The notes beneath the pieces were generated by a model that was not told the origin of the DNA, ran no database searches, and saw only the letters and a program-made list of their open reading frames with translations. A DNA stretch of 33,789 bases, taken from the NCBI GenBank assembly GCA_017456105.1, contig JAFTKA010000012.1, forward strand, positions 1 to 33,789. Direction: 5' to 3'. Within the stretch, counting starts at the first letter, position 1. Each line of letters opens with the position of its first letter. This document shows positions 1-6,784 of the stretch, in pieces. A program made the translations under genes and the position numbers. This DNA is from Oscillospiraceae bacterium. Its GTDB lineage: Bacteria > Bacillota_A > Clostridia > Oscillospirales > Oscillospiraceae.

Positions 1-38
1 AAAAAGACAAGGAGACATTCAGGTCTCCTTGTCTTTTT
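1..38. terminator. Perfect 16-bp hairpin, bidirectional terminator-like
   Basis: Arms 1-16 and 23-38 pair perfectly around a 6-nt loop (ATTCAG), with an A-run on one side and a T-run on the other, so it could terminate transcription from either side. It is followed at once by a tRNA 3'-end-like tail (45-65). By analogy with the tRNA-Leu locus at 26610-26729, it is probably the terminator of a tRNA or other RNA gene lying just before base 1. Confidence 0.75.
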
Positions 39-65
39 CTCTAGGGTGGTGATGGGATTCGAAAG
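9..65. repeat. 57-bp direct repeat, copy 1 (terminator plus inverted tRNA tail)
   Basis: Bases 9-65 are identical to 185-241 over 57 bp, with a period of 176 bp. The unit is most of a terminator hairpin followed by GGTGGTGATGGGATTCGAAAG split across 45-65. Read on the minus strand, that end looks like a tRNA T-loop, T-stem and acceptor 3' strand (TTCGAATCCC then CACCACC). No complete tRNA cloverleaf is attached, because a palindromic cassette takes its place. Confidence 0.85.
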
Positions 66-175
66 GCCGGCCGAGCGAAGCGAGGTAAAAAACATGCCGG
101 GGGCATGTTTTTTAGGCCGTGGGAGAATCCAAGGATCGCCGGGTGCAGTCCGTAGGGCTGTGAACGGCGATCCTT
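66..175. repeat. Class A palindromic cassette, locus 1
   Basis: It begins GGCCGGCC right after the tail motif GGGATTCGAAAG. A hairpin follows with arms 87-98 and 102-113. Then comes the conserved stretch TTTTTTAGGCCGTGGGAGA, then GAATCC at 125-130, which can pair with GGATTC at 55-60. The last hairpin has 10-bp arms (131-140 and 166-175) and a 25-nt loop that itself folds (CAGTCC at 146-151 with GGGCTG at 155-160). The same architecture, with different stem sequences, occurs on the opposite strand at 26315-26428. No coding potential or known RNA family is recognised. Confidence 0.8.
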
Positions 176-184
176 CTTGGGTTA

Positions 185-241
185 AAGGAGACATTCAGGT
201 CTCCTTGTCTTTTTCTCTAGGGTGGTGATGGGATTCGAAAG
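185..241. repeat. 57-bp direct repeat, copy 2
   Basis: Identical to 9-65. The hairpin arm is shorter here: only GGAGAC/GTCTCC at 187-204 is fully intact, because the upstream AAAAAGAC arm is replaced by TTGGGTTA. The tail GGTGGTGATGGGATTCG leads directly into a class B cassette. Confidence 0.85.
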
Positions 242-324
242 ATTAAATGCAACAGTCCGGAGGACTGCTGCTCGCCGGGTAGGGGCCCGGCGACACCTTG
301 ATTAAACGAATCCCTCACCCACCC
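242..324. repeat. Class B palindromic cassette, locus 1
   Basis: It starts with GAAAGATTAAATGC and has two hairpins (CAGTCC/GGACTG at 253-267; CGCCGGG/CCCGGCG at 273-292). It ends ACACCTTGATTAAACGAATCCC, split across 292-314, and runs into a tail, TCACCCACCC. The outer GGGATTCG (54-61) and CGAATCCC (307-314) are inverted copies of the same T-arm motif. A second class B member lies at 26496-26588, bounded by GGGACTCG and CGAGTCCC instead. Confidence 0.7.
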
Positions 325-405
325 ATAGATAGTAGGTTGCGATCCGCAAGGATTGTAAACAGCTATCTATAAACATAGAAGCGGAGCCCTTTTAGGTCTC
401 CGCTT
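325..405. terminator. Two hairpins between cassette B and the LuxR-type gene
   Basis: ATAGATAG (325-332) pairs with CTATCTAT (363-370). AAGCGGAG (379-386) pairs with CTCCGCTT (398-405). The second hairpin is followed on the plus strand by TTTTGTT, so it is a fair plus-strand terminator. It also sits just past the stop of the minus-strand LuxR-type gene. Confidence 0.5.
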
Positions 406-408
406 TTG

Positions 409-1374
409 TTATTTCGCATATTTATGAAGTATTACCAACTGTTTCCGGGATTTGACGCCCAGCTTGCCGTAGAGGTTTTTGTTGTGGAATTTCAGGGTGT
501 TTTCCTTGATCGCCAGTTTTTCCAGGACTTGCACGGTGGACAGACCCTCCACATAGCAATCGTAAATGGCCTTTTCCTTGGCGGTCAGCAGAGAGAGCCC
601 CTGGGAGAACAGATGGAGCTGTTCTTCGTCAATGTCCGTTGTGGGCAAGACCACGGGGGCGGTCTTGTTTCGCTCCACCTCTGCCATAAACATATGCAGC
701 CCCAGCAGGAACAGCTCACTGATAATATAGGAAACCGCTAAAAATTCAAAGCGATTATCCACAAACTGCTCTGCCAGCCAAACGGCGATGTTCACAAACA
801 CCGCAATTGCCAGCACCAGGGCGTAGGCGTGGGAGTAGACCTTCCTTTTCCGGGTGGCGTAAATGATCGATCCCACGATGGCGGAAAAATACCCCAGCAA
901 ATACACTAAATAAGAAGAATGCAGAGGACCGTAAACCTTCTTAAGAGCGACCACACCGTTGATCCGCAGGAAGGAAACCTCCTTGTAGTAAATATCCAGG
1001 ATCCCGGGGCTGGCGGTTACCAAGAAGACAAGTACACCGATACCCAAAAGAAGCTTTGGAAGCCAAGAAGCATAACAGATCCGGGTCAGCCGCAGGACCA
1101 TCATCAGCATAGAAAGGGGCAGAAATACCGAGCCGAAATAGGCCAGTCGGTTGGCATTCAAGGCCTGGGTCAGATTTTGAGAAGCGGACAGCAGGAGGTA
1201 GCCTGTATTGACTACCAACACACAGATGAACAACAGGAAGAGCCAGGGATCTTTCTTCTTGTTCAGGAAAAAGCAGCCGATCAGCAGTAAAAATGCCAGC
1301 ACGGCGGTGATGCCGTAAACCACAGTCAGCTGAGAAAGAGACACAGAGCCTCCTGACAAAAACGGACCAATCAC
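409..1374 (-). CDS. Membrane-bound LuxR-type transcriptional regulator
   Basis: The 321-residue protein has an N-terminal half made of about seven hydrophobic helices, resembling the 7TM sensor regions found in Gram-positive signalling proteins. A C-terminal LuxR/GerE helix-turn-helix spans about residues 260-321 (LLTAKEKAIYDCYVEG, then LAIKENTLKFHNKNLYGKLG). This suggests a membrane sensor fused directly to its DNA-binding domain; the ligand is unknown. I chose the GTG at 1374 because GGAGGTG lies 6 nt upstream. The reading frame stays open to 2226, but that extension is a shadow of the divergent gene. It is divergent from three exported-protein genes, and two perfect inverted repeats lie in the shared gap, so local regulation of that cluster plus autoregulation is a reasonable inference. 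Confidence 0.85.
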   Translation of the reverse strand: MIGPFLSGGSVSLSQLTVVYGITAVLAFLLLIGCFFLNKKKDPWLFLLFICVLVVNTGYLLLSASQNLTQALNANRLAYFGSVFLPLSMLMMVLRLTRICYASWLPKLLLGIGVLVFLVTASPGILDIYYKEVSFLRINGVVALKKVYGPLHSSYLVYLLGYFSAIVGSIIYATRKRKVYSHAYALVLAIAVFVNIAVWLAEQFVDNRFEFLAVSYIISELFLLGLHMFMAEVERNKTAPVVLPTTDIDEEQLHLFSQGLSLLTAKEKAIYDCYVEGLSTVQVLEKLAIKENTLKFHNKNLYGKLGVKSRKQLVILHKYAK

Positions 1375-1407
1375 GAACAACACCTCCTGACAAAATTCCC
1401 ACCCGAC

Positions 1408-1432
1408 CCACACTTTTGCAGAAAAAGTGTGG
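1408..1432. promoter_or_regulatory. Perfect 10-bp inverted repeat, 5-nt spacer
   Basis: CCACACTTTT (1408-1417) and AAAAGTGTGG (1423-1432) are exact reverse complements. The site lies between the LuxR-type start and the 1456-1479 palindrome. It falls inside the predicted LuxR-type leader transcript, so it may act either as DNA (operator) or as RNA (leader hairpin). Confidence 0.55.
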
Positions 1433-1455
1433 CGACAGTGTGGGTAAGAAACACT

Positions 1456-1479
1456 ACAATGTTCTTGTAAGAACATTGT
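1456..1479. promoter_or_regulatory. Perfect 11-bp palindromic operator candidate
   Basis: ACAATGTTCTT and AAGAACATTGT flank a 2-nt GT centre with no mismatch. On the minus strand the palindrome lies immediately downstream of a -10 candidate (TAAACT, 1481-1486), covering the expected start site of the LuxR-type gene. It is about 55 bp upstream of the plus-strand exported-protein gene. Position and symmetry fit a dimeric regulator site; which regulator binds is not shown by the sequence. Confidence 0.6.
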
Positions 1480-1480
1480 C

Positions 1481-1509
1481 AGTTTATCATAAATGGGGAA
1501 TTCCGTCAA
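1481..1509 (-). promoter_or_regulatory. Sigma-A-like promoter for the LuxR-type gene
   Basis: On the minus strand TTGACG (1509-1504), a 17-nt spacer and TAAACT (1486-1481) resemble a vegetative promoter. The start site would fall in the 1456-1479 palindrome, leaving a leader of about 100 nt. Confidence 0.45.
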
Positions 1510-1533
1510 GGAACACAGAAGGAGGAAGAAAAA

Positions 1534-3696
1534 ATGAAAAGAGCAGTTTGTCTTTTTCTTTGCATGGTTCTTTTCATAGCAGCCATCGCGATCAATGCAT
1601 CGGCTGCGGTTTTTCAGGTAAGCTACTACAATGAGGAGATCTATGCCGGCGGCATTGTGGATCTGTATGCCTTTGCCGAAGGCGGCAAAGAGCCCTATAC
1701 CTATCAATGGCAGGCGGAGGGCTACGGCTGGATCGACCTGGAGGATAACGACGTCTATCGCGGCACCAAGACCAACCATATGCAGCTCTACACCAAAACG
1801 GGAGACTATGGGGATTGGGACGCGATCCCCTTCCAGTGCGTGGTAACCGACGGGACGGGAGAGGTCCGCTATACTCCGGAGATACACGTCCAAATATATC
1901 CCACAGCGAACCTGATCCCCAATTTGCAGAAATGGGGCTACGAGCTGTATGAGCCCACGGTTACAAATCTGTCCGGTCTGCAGACCAGCGACTATGTCAA
2001 TTACCGTGCCAGTACCTATGCCGGCAGCAAGGTGGGTCTGGCAGTGGGCGGCAAAACCATAGACAGAGCGGTTCTGAACAACTCCGAGGTAAAGCTGACC
2101 CGCGAAATTCACATTACGGAAAACGGCCACACCACAAAGGTGGGCGATAATACCACCTACATACCCTACACGGTGGGTACCAATGCGGTAACGGTGGAGA
2201 TGAAGCTCCATCTGACCATCGGGCAATACGATCTTGGGGATATCGACACCAAGACCATCAAGATCACCACCAACAAGCCCACGGCTGTCAGTACCGCAAG
2301 CACGACTTCTGCTTGCTCCCTGTTACGCTACACCTACAACGAATCCCAAAAGCTGGCGTCCCTTCCCAAGGGCACTTCCGTGGAGGTGCTGGGCAAGGAG
2401 GGTAGCTTCTATCAGGTGTATTACAATGGCTTCGTGGGCTATGTGGGAACAAGTCTTCTGAATGTGCCGCAGGAGGGTAATGCGTCGGTGATCAAGAACG
2501 TGGATCTGACCATCACCGCACCGGTGGCAGGACAGACACCGCAGTTTGCCTGCCAGTTTTTGACCAAGGGCTGCAAGCTGTATAAGACCGATCCCATCAC
2601 CTGGACGGATAAGCAGACCGGAAAGTCAATGGGTCCCAATGACCGCTTTGTGGAAGGTCGGAGCTACGCGGTGAGCATCTGGGTGGCGGCGGATACCGGC
2701 TATAAATTCCAGACAGACGCTTCCTACAAGCCCAAGCTGACCGGCTCTATCAACGGCAACCTGCCGCCCTATATCTACAAGGCCTACGAGCAGGACCCGG
2801 AGCAGGTCGTGGAGCTTTCCTATACCTTTATTGCCAAAAAGGCGGCAGAGAGCTCCGTTCCTACCCATACCCATACCTACACCGATTGGCAGTACAATTT
2901 CGGGCAGCATTATAAACACTGCACCGGTTGCGATGAGATATTCTTCCTGGAGGGCCATAAAGGCGGCACGGCCACCTGCACCCAGAAGGCACAGTGTGCG
3001 GTTTGCGGCTACCGCTACGGTTCGGAGCCTGACCACAAGTGGAGTCCCAAATATCACCCGGTGAACGCCACCGGCCACGCCTATCAATGTGCCGATTGCA
3101 AGGGCTATGACACCTTGAAGCCCCATAATCCCGGCAAGGCAGCCACGGAAACCACACCCCAGACCTGCACCGATTGCGGCTACATCATAGAGCCTGCCAG
3201 GAATCATAAGCACAGTCTGACCAAGATTCCCAAAGTGGCAGCCACCTGCACCGAAGGTGGCACGATGGAACATTACACCTGTTCCGGTTGCTCCAAGCGG
3301 TTTACTGACCCGGAGGGCAAAAACGAAATTCCCGATTCCGTGGCGGTGGAGGAGGCACCTTTGGGACATCAGCCTGATGAAACCTGGAAATATGACTTAG
3401 AAAAACATTGGCGAATCTGCACCGTCTGTAAGGCGGTGCTGGAGGAGACCAAAATGGCCCACACAATAGAGGGTGCCGATTGCCTGACCTGCGGTTATTG
3501 CACGGATTATCCCATTCCCATGGATACCGAACCTGCAGTAACAGAAAATGAGGAGACGGTGGAACCCACAGAGCCGCCCACGGATAAGCCGGACAACAGC
3601 TGGATATGGCTTGTCGTGGTGGCGGTGGCAGGCCTTGGCGGCGGCGTGCTGGCCGTTGTGCTGGTGAGCCTGAAGAAAAAGAAAACCCAAGAATAA
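1534..3696 (+). CDS. Exported Ig-like/SH3/Cys-rich surface protein with C-terminal anchor
   Basis: 720 residues. A signal peptide spans about 1-24. An Ig-like beta domain (about 26-124) and a further all-beta region follow, then an SH3-like domain at about 250-311 (SLLRYTYNESQKLASLP to GFVGYVGTSLL). Residues 443-657 are a Cys/His-rich repeat region with many CxxC pairs (CTGC, CAVC, CADC, CTDC, CSGC, CTVC, CLTC), each often preceded by a His. A Thr/Glu/Pro linker, one transmembrane helix (about 689-711) and a KKKK stop-transfer end follow, so the protein faces outward and is anchored at its C terminus. AGGAGG precedes the ATG at 1534. It is first in a run of three exported proteins. The CxxC repeats look like metal-binding or disulfide modules of clostridial surface proteins; the ligand is unknown. 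Confidence 0.88.
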   Translation: MKRAVCLFLCMVLFIAAIAINASAAVFQVSYYNEEIYAGGIVDLYAFAEGGKEPYTYQWQAEGYGWIDLEDNDVYRGTKTNHMQLYTKTGDYGDWDAIPFQCVVTDGTGEVRYTPEIHVQIYPTANLIPNLQKWGYELYEPTVTNLSGLQTSDYVNYRASTYAGSKVGLAVGGKTIDRAVLNNSEVKLTREIHITENGHTTKVGDNTTYIPYTVGTNAVTVEMKLHLTIGQYDLGDIDTKTIKITTNKPTAVSTASTTSACSLLRYTYNESQKLASLPKGTSVEVLGKEGSFYQVYYNGFVGYVGTSLLNVPQEGNASVIKNVDLTITAPVAGQTPQFACQFLTKGCKLYKTDPITWTDKQTGKSMGPNDRFVEGRSYAVSIWVAADTGYKFQTDASYKPKLTGSINGNLPPYIYKAYEQDPEQVVELSYTFIAKKAAESSVPTHTHTYTDWQYNFGQHYKHCTGCDEIFFLEGHKGGTATCTQKAQCAVCGYRYGSEPDHKWSPKYHPVNATGHAYQCADCKGYDTLKPHNPGKAATETTPQTCTDCGYIIEPARNHKHSLTKIPKVAATCTEGGTMEHYTCSGCSKRFTDPEGKNEIPDSVAVEEAPLGHQPDETWKYDLEKHWRICTVCKAVLEETKMAHTIEGADCLTCGYCTDYPIPMDTEPAVTENEETVEPTEPPTDKPDNSWIWLVVVAVAGLGGGVLAVVLVSLKKKKTQE

Positions 3697-3710
3697 CGGG
3701 AGGTAGTTTT

Positions 3711-4601
3711 ATGAAGAAATTGGCGTTTTTGCTGGCCATCGTGCTTTGCATTTCCCTGTGCGGCTGTTCTATTGTAACGGTGGAGGAGCTGCCGTCTGTG
3801 AAACAGGTACATATTACTGCCGGAAAGATCGAGCCCGGCATGACGGTCAAGGACGTGTTGGTGGAAGTAACCATCGACTATCAGCCGGTTGCCTGCAGAT
3901 TGGAACTTACCTGCTTTACCGCTACCGGCTATTATACCATGGAGGAAGATGAGCCCGTCCCGGAAGACTTTTTCGGGCGACTGGACATTTTCTATTCCCT
4001 GCCCGAGGGCGTGGACGTGGATAACATCGAGGTTACCATGGACTGCGACGGCGGTGAATATGACGGCACCGGCAGCATCGCCAGCGATGAAAACGGCTGT
4101 GTAGAGGCCTGGTCTCACGCCTTTTACGGAGAAGAACCCGAGCCGGAAACCGAGCCTGCAACAGAACCCGCAACCGAGCCTGCAACAGAACCGGAAACCC
4201 AGCCTACCACAGAGCCGGCCCATACCCACAGCTGGGTCGAGGACACCTCCAGGGGCATGTCCCCCAAATGCGGCGTGGCCGGCAAGAAGGTCTATGTCTG
4301 CTCCTGCGGCCAGAGCTGGCAGGAGACGATTCCTGCCTTGGCACACGACCTGAAAGAAGGCAGTATTACCCAGCCCACCTGTACAGAACCCGGTCGACAG
4401 GTGAATACCTGCAGACTGTGCGGAGCAGGCTTCATCGATGAATTCCCTGCCACCGGCCACGCCTGGTCTGCCTGGGAAAGGGCCAACGGCCGTGTGCATA
4501 TGCGGGTTTGCAGCACTTGCGGAGCGGAAGAGGAGGCAAACCACAACATTCCTTCCGGTTCTGTAACCTGTACCGATTGCGGTGCGGATATCGTGAATTA
4601 A
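3711..4601 (+). CDS. Cys-rich lipoprotein with TEPA linker
   Basis: 296 residues. It has a lipoprotein signal ending in LCGC, with Cys19 as the likely lipidated residue. A compact beta-rich domain (about 22-135) follows, then a low-complexity Glu/Pro/Thr/Ala linker (about 140-170). The C-terminal Cys/His-rich region (about 171-293) has the same CxxC and GHxW style repeats as the upstream 720-residue protein. GGGAGGT lies 5-6 nt before the ATG at 3711. The same frame is open upstream to 3606, but that part overlaps the previous gene and lacks a ribosome site. The shared C-terminal repeats suggest the two proteins bind the same partner or metal at the envelope; this is inference. Confidence 0.87.
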   Translation: MKKLAFLLAIVLCISLCGCSIVTVEELPSVKQVHITAGKIEPGMTVKDVLVEVTIDYQPVACRLELTCFTATGYYTMEEDEPVPEDFFGRLDIFYSLPEGVDVDNIEVTMDCDGGEYDGTGSIASDENGCVEAWSHAFYGEEPEPETEPATEPATEPATEPETQPTTEPAHTHSWVEDTSRGMSPKCGVAGKKVYVCSCGQSWQETIPALAHDLKEGSITQPTCTEPGRQVNTCRLCGAGFIDEFPATGHAWSAWERANGRVHMRVCSTCGAEEEANHNIPSGSVTCTDCGADIVN

Positions 4602-4620
4602 TCAAAAAGGGGAAAAAGAA

Positions 4621-5550
4621 ATGAAGAAAATTTTGATGTTGTTAGCGGCGGTTATGCTTATTGTTGCCCTGTGCATTCCTGCCATGGCAGCCACGGAAGC
4701 CCCGCAGATCACCCTGCAGCCCCAGAATTACCAGTACCCTGAGTATAGTGTGGCTATGTATTCGGTAAAGGCAACCGGCACAAATCTGCAGGCCACATGG
4801 TATCTGGAATACGAGGGAAAGACCTACAATATTTCGGATTATACCAACGGTTTTGAACCCTGGGAGGCCTATGCCGGTGAATCCTACGGCCCCAACCAGC
4901 CTGATGATAATACTTTTATTTGCTTCTTTGGCGGTATCGAAGCGGGCCTGAACGGAGCAGAAATTTGGTGTGTCATTGAGGACGGTCATTATGACGTAAC
5001 CAGCGACCGGGCAATCATCACCGTACAGGGCGATGCAATGCCCCCGGAGATTTTGCAGATGCCTGCAGCTCTTTCCGTAGAACAGGGTGCGGAAGTGGAG
5101 CTCCGCTGCGTTGCCAAGTCCAATACGGAGGCTCAGCTGACTTTCTGGTGGTATGAAACCGCCACCGGCAAGCTCCAGGATATTCAGGCCTTGGACGGCG
5201 AGGACAGCGACTATCTGTTCTGCGACACCAAGACTCCCGGCACCCGGTATTATGTTTGCTGTGTTACCGATACCGATGGCGGCAGAGCCTACAGCTCCGT
5301 AGTGCCTGTAACCGTAACGGCAGCGACCCCGGCACCGGAAACAGAGCCTACCACCCAGGTGATCGCACCGACAACCCAGCCGGAAGAGACCACCGCTGAG
5401 CCGACAACGCAGCCCTCGGAGGAAACAACACCTCAAAATCCCGGAGATGACGGTGAGGGAACACCCTGGTACGTAATTGCTGCGGTGGGTGTTACGGCGG
5501 CAGCCATCGGAGCAGGTGCGGCTGTGCTTGTACTGAAGAAAAAGAAATAA
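4621..5550 (+). CDS. Exported two-domain Ig-like protein with C-terminal membrane anchor
   Basis: 309 residues. A signal peptide (about 1-23) precedes two Ig-like domains (about 27-138 and 139-230); the second contains a typical VEQGAEVELRC strand pair and a later Cys. A Thr/Pro/Glu-rich linker (about 231-275), one transmembrane helix (about 283-303) and a KKKK end follow. The architecture mirrors the 720-residue protein but lacks the CxxC region. It starts 19 nt after the lipoprotein stop with GGGG/AAAAAG-type spacing and is followed by a strong terminator, so it ends the three-gene operon. Function is likely surface adhesion or assembly, not demonstrated. Confidence 0.87.
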   Translation: MKKILMLLAAVMLIVALCIPAMAATEAPQITLQPQNYQYPEYSVAMYSVKATGTNLQATWYLEYEGKTYNISDYTNGFEPWEAYAGESYGPNQPDDNTFICFFGGIEAGLNGAEIWCVIEDGHYDVTSDRAIITVQGDAMPPEILQMPAALSVEQGAEVELRCVAKSNTEAQLTFWWYETATGKLQDIQALDGEDSDYLFCDTKTPGTRYYVCCVTDTDGGRAYSSVVPVTVTAATPAPETEPTTQVIAPTTQPEETTAEPTTQPSEETTPQNPGDDGEGTPWYVIAAVGVTAAAIGAGAAVLVLKKKK

Positions 5551-5554
5551 GCAA

Positions 5555-5582
5555 AAAAGACAGGCCTGAGGGCCTGTCTTTT
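5555..5582 (+). terminator. Rho-independent terminator of the exported-protein operon
   Basis: AAAAGACAGGCC (5555-5566) and GGCCTGTCTTTT (5571-5582) form a perfect 12-bp stem with a TGAG loop and a T-run, 4 nt after the stop codon at 5550. Confidence 0.9.
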
Positions 5583-5725
5583 TATGGCACATATTATAGA
5601 GAATGCATATATGCCCTCCAAATCGAAATGGTTACAGCTTTTGTCTGCTATTTTTTGCCGTGTATTAGAAAGAATGTCAAAACACAACAGACAAAAGAGG
5701 GGAAAATGTGTTATAAAAATAAAGA

Positions 5726-5754
5726 TTGCAAAATACCGGCCTTTTATTTACAAT
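5726..5754 (+). promoter_or_regulatory. Sigma-A promoter for the AraC-type regulator
   Basis: TTGCAA (5726-5731), a 17-nt spacer and TACAAT (5749-5754), in an AT-rich stretch. It would give a leader of about 65 nt before the start at 5826. The rest of 5583-5825 shows no other convincing feature. Confidence 0.65.
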
Positions 5755-5825
5755 AAAAGAAAACAGCAAAAGGGAATACCCCGAGACAATAAAGGGAAGC
5801 AAACGCACAAAAAGAGGGATTATAG

Positions 5826-6668
5826 ATGAACGAAAATTTCTTCGAGATCAACCTGTCTGACTGGTCGCTTCGCATTCGGGCAGGCGACGCAGACTATAGG
5901 CATCGCTACCTTTGGGCGGGCGGCCGTCATAGCCATGGAGAATATGAACTGCATGTTGTTCTTTCCGGAAAGGCCCTGCTGGAGGTTGGAAAGGAGCAGC
6001 ACCTGTTGACTGCCGGTATGGCCATGGTTATTGCACCGGGTCAGTATCACGCGGCCAAAACGGAGCCGGGGCAGATTGAGCGGTTTTCCATGCAGATCCT
6101 TGTGCCGAAAGGGCCGCTTTCCGAGAGGATGCAGACGGAGGTGTCTGTCTGCCGGGTATTTCCTGCATCTGAGTACCTGTGCCGGCTGTGTTCTGAGTAC
6201 TATTATGAAACCGCTGCTATGAACGCCTATCGCAGGGAGCAGCAGCAATCGTTGCTGACGTTGTTGCTGATCGGTGTGTTCCGGGAGCTGGGAGTAGAAC
6301 AGACCGACCAGAAGAAAGAGTCTGCCATCAGCCTCTTGCAGAGAAAGATCCGAATCGATACTTTTTTTGAGAAAAGCCTGTCCACCAATGTGAAGCTGGA
6401 GGAATTGGCAGCAAGACTGCACATTTCTCCCCGGCAGCTGTCCCGCTTCCTCACAAAGCACTATGGTATGAGCTACCGGGAGCTGCTGATCCGTGCTCGT
6501 ATGGATCAGGCGGCGTGGCTGCTTCGTACTACCGATCAGACCATTCCCCGCGTCGCAGAGCAGGTGGGATATAAATCCGAATCGGCCTTTTACAAGGCAT
6601 TTTTCAAGCAAAATGGGGTTACGCCACAGCAATATCGCCAGAATAACAAAGTGGGCAAGGAAGGGTGA
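5826..6668 (+). CDS. AraC-family transcriptional regulator with cupin sensor domain
   Basis: 280 residues. The N-terminal 100 residues look like a cupin-type effector-binding domain (HSHGEYELHVVLSGKALLEV, then APGQYHAAK). The C-terminal 100 residues carry the two helix-turn-helix motifs of the AraC/XylS family, including LEELAARLHISPRQLSRFL and IPRVAEQVGYKSESAFYKAF. It stands alone between terminators, so its target operon is not evident from context. Its own promoter is at 5726-5754. The start at 5826 has only a weak purine-rich ribosome site (AGAGGGATTATAG), but the cupin homology begins right after it. Effector and regulon are unknown. Confidence 0.9.
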   Translation: MNENFFEINLSDWSLRIRAGDADYRHRYLWAGGRHSHGEYELHVVLSGKALLEVGKEQHLLTAGMAMVIAPGQYHAAKTEPGQIERFSMQILVPKGPLSERMQTEVSVCRVFPASEYLCRLCSEYYYETAAMNAYRREQQQSLLTLLLIGVFRELGVEQTDQKKESAISLLQRKIRIDTFFEKSLSTNVKLEELAARLHISPRQLSRFLTKHYGMSYRELLIRARMDQAAWLLRTTDQTIPRVAEQVGYKSESAFYKAFFKQNGVTPQQYRQNNKVGKEG

Positions 6669-6755
6669 TTATGATCCCCGGTGGCACCATACGAACCCAG
6701 GAATATCCAAAAGACATCGAAAACCCGGCAGGATTTTTTGGTTAGTCCGATTCAT

Positions 6756-6784
6756 AAAAAAGACGCCCATTGGGCGTCTTTTTT
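6756..6784. terminator. Bidirectional terminator between araC-type gene and spoIIP
   Basis: A 13-bp perfect stem (6756-6768 with 6772-6784), GACGCCC/GGGCGTC flanked by A6 and T6, loop ATT. It serves converging genes: the araC-type gene ends at 6668 and spoIIP ends at 6783, so the hairpin overlaps the spoIIP stop codon. Confidence 0.88.

Noticed and set aside
1..330. Possible CRISPR array (57-bp repeats at 9 and 185)
   Set aside because: Only two copies, repeat far longer than CRISPR repeats, spacing of 176 bp, spacers are palindromic, and no cas genes nearby.
1375..2226. N-terminal extension of the LuxR-type protein
   Set aside because: The extension is antisense to the exported-protein gene, crosses the promoter region, has low-complexity content and no ribosome site; GTG 1374 has an ideal one.
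2626..3369. Minus-strand open frame of 247 codons
   Set aside because: Antisense to the Cys-rich surface protein; no ribosome site and composition typical of a shadow frame.
3507..4544. Minus-strand open frame of 345 codons
   Set aside because: Shadow of the lipoprotein gene; the GFRFCCRLGCGFCC-like repeats come from the TEPA-coding repeat read backwards.
5584..5829. Plus-strand 81-codon frame before the AraC-type gene
   Set aside because: Starts directly in the terminator T-run with no ribosome site, Lys/Arg-rich random composition, and it spans the promoter at 5726-5754.
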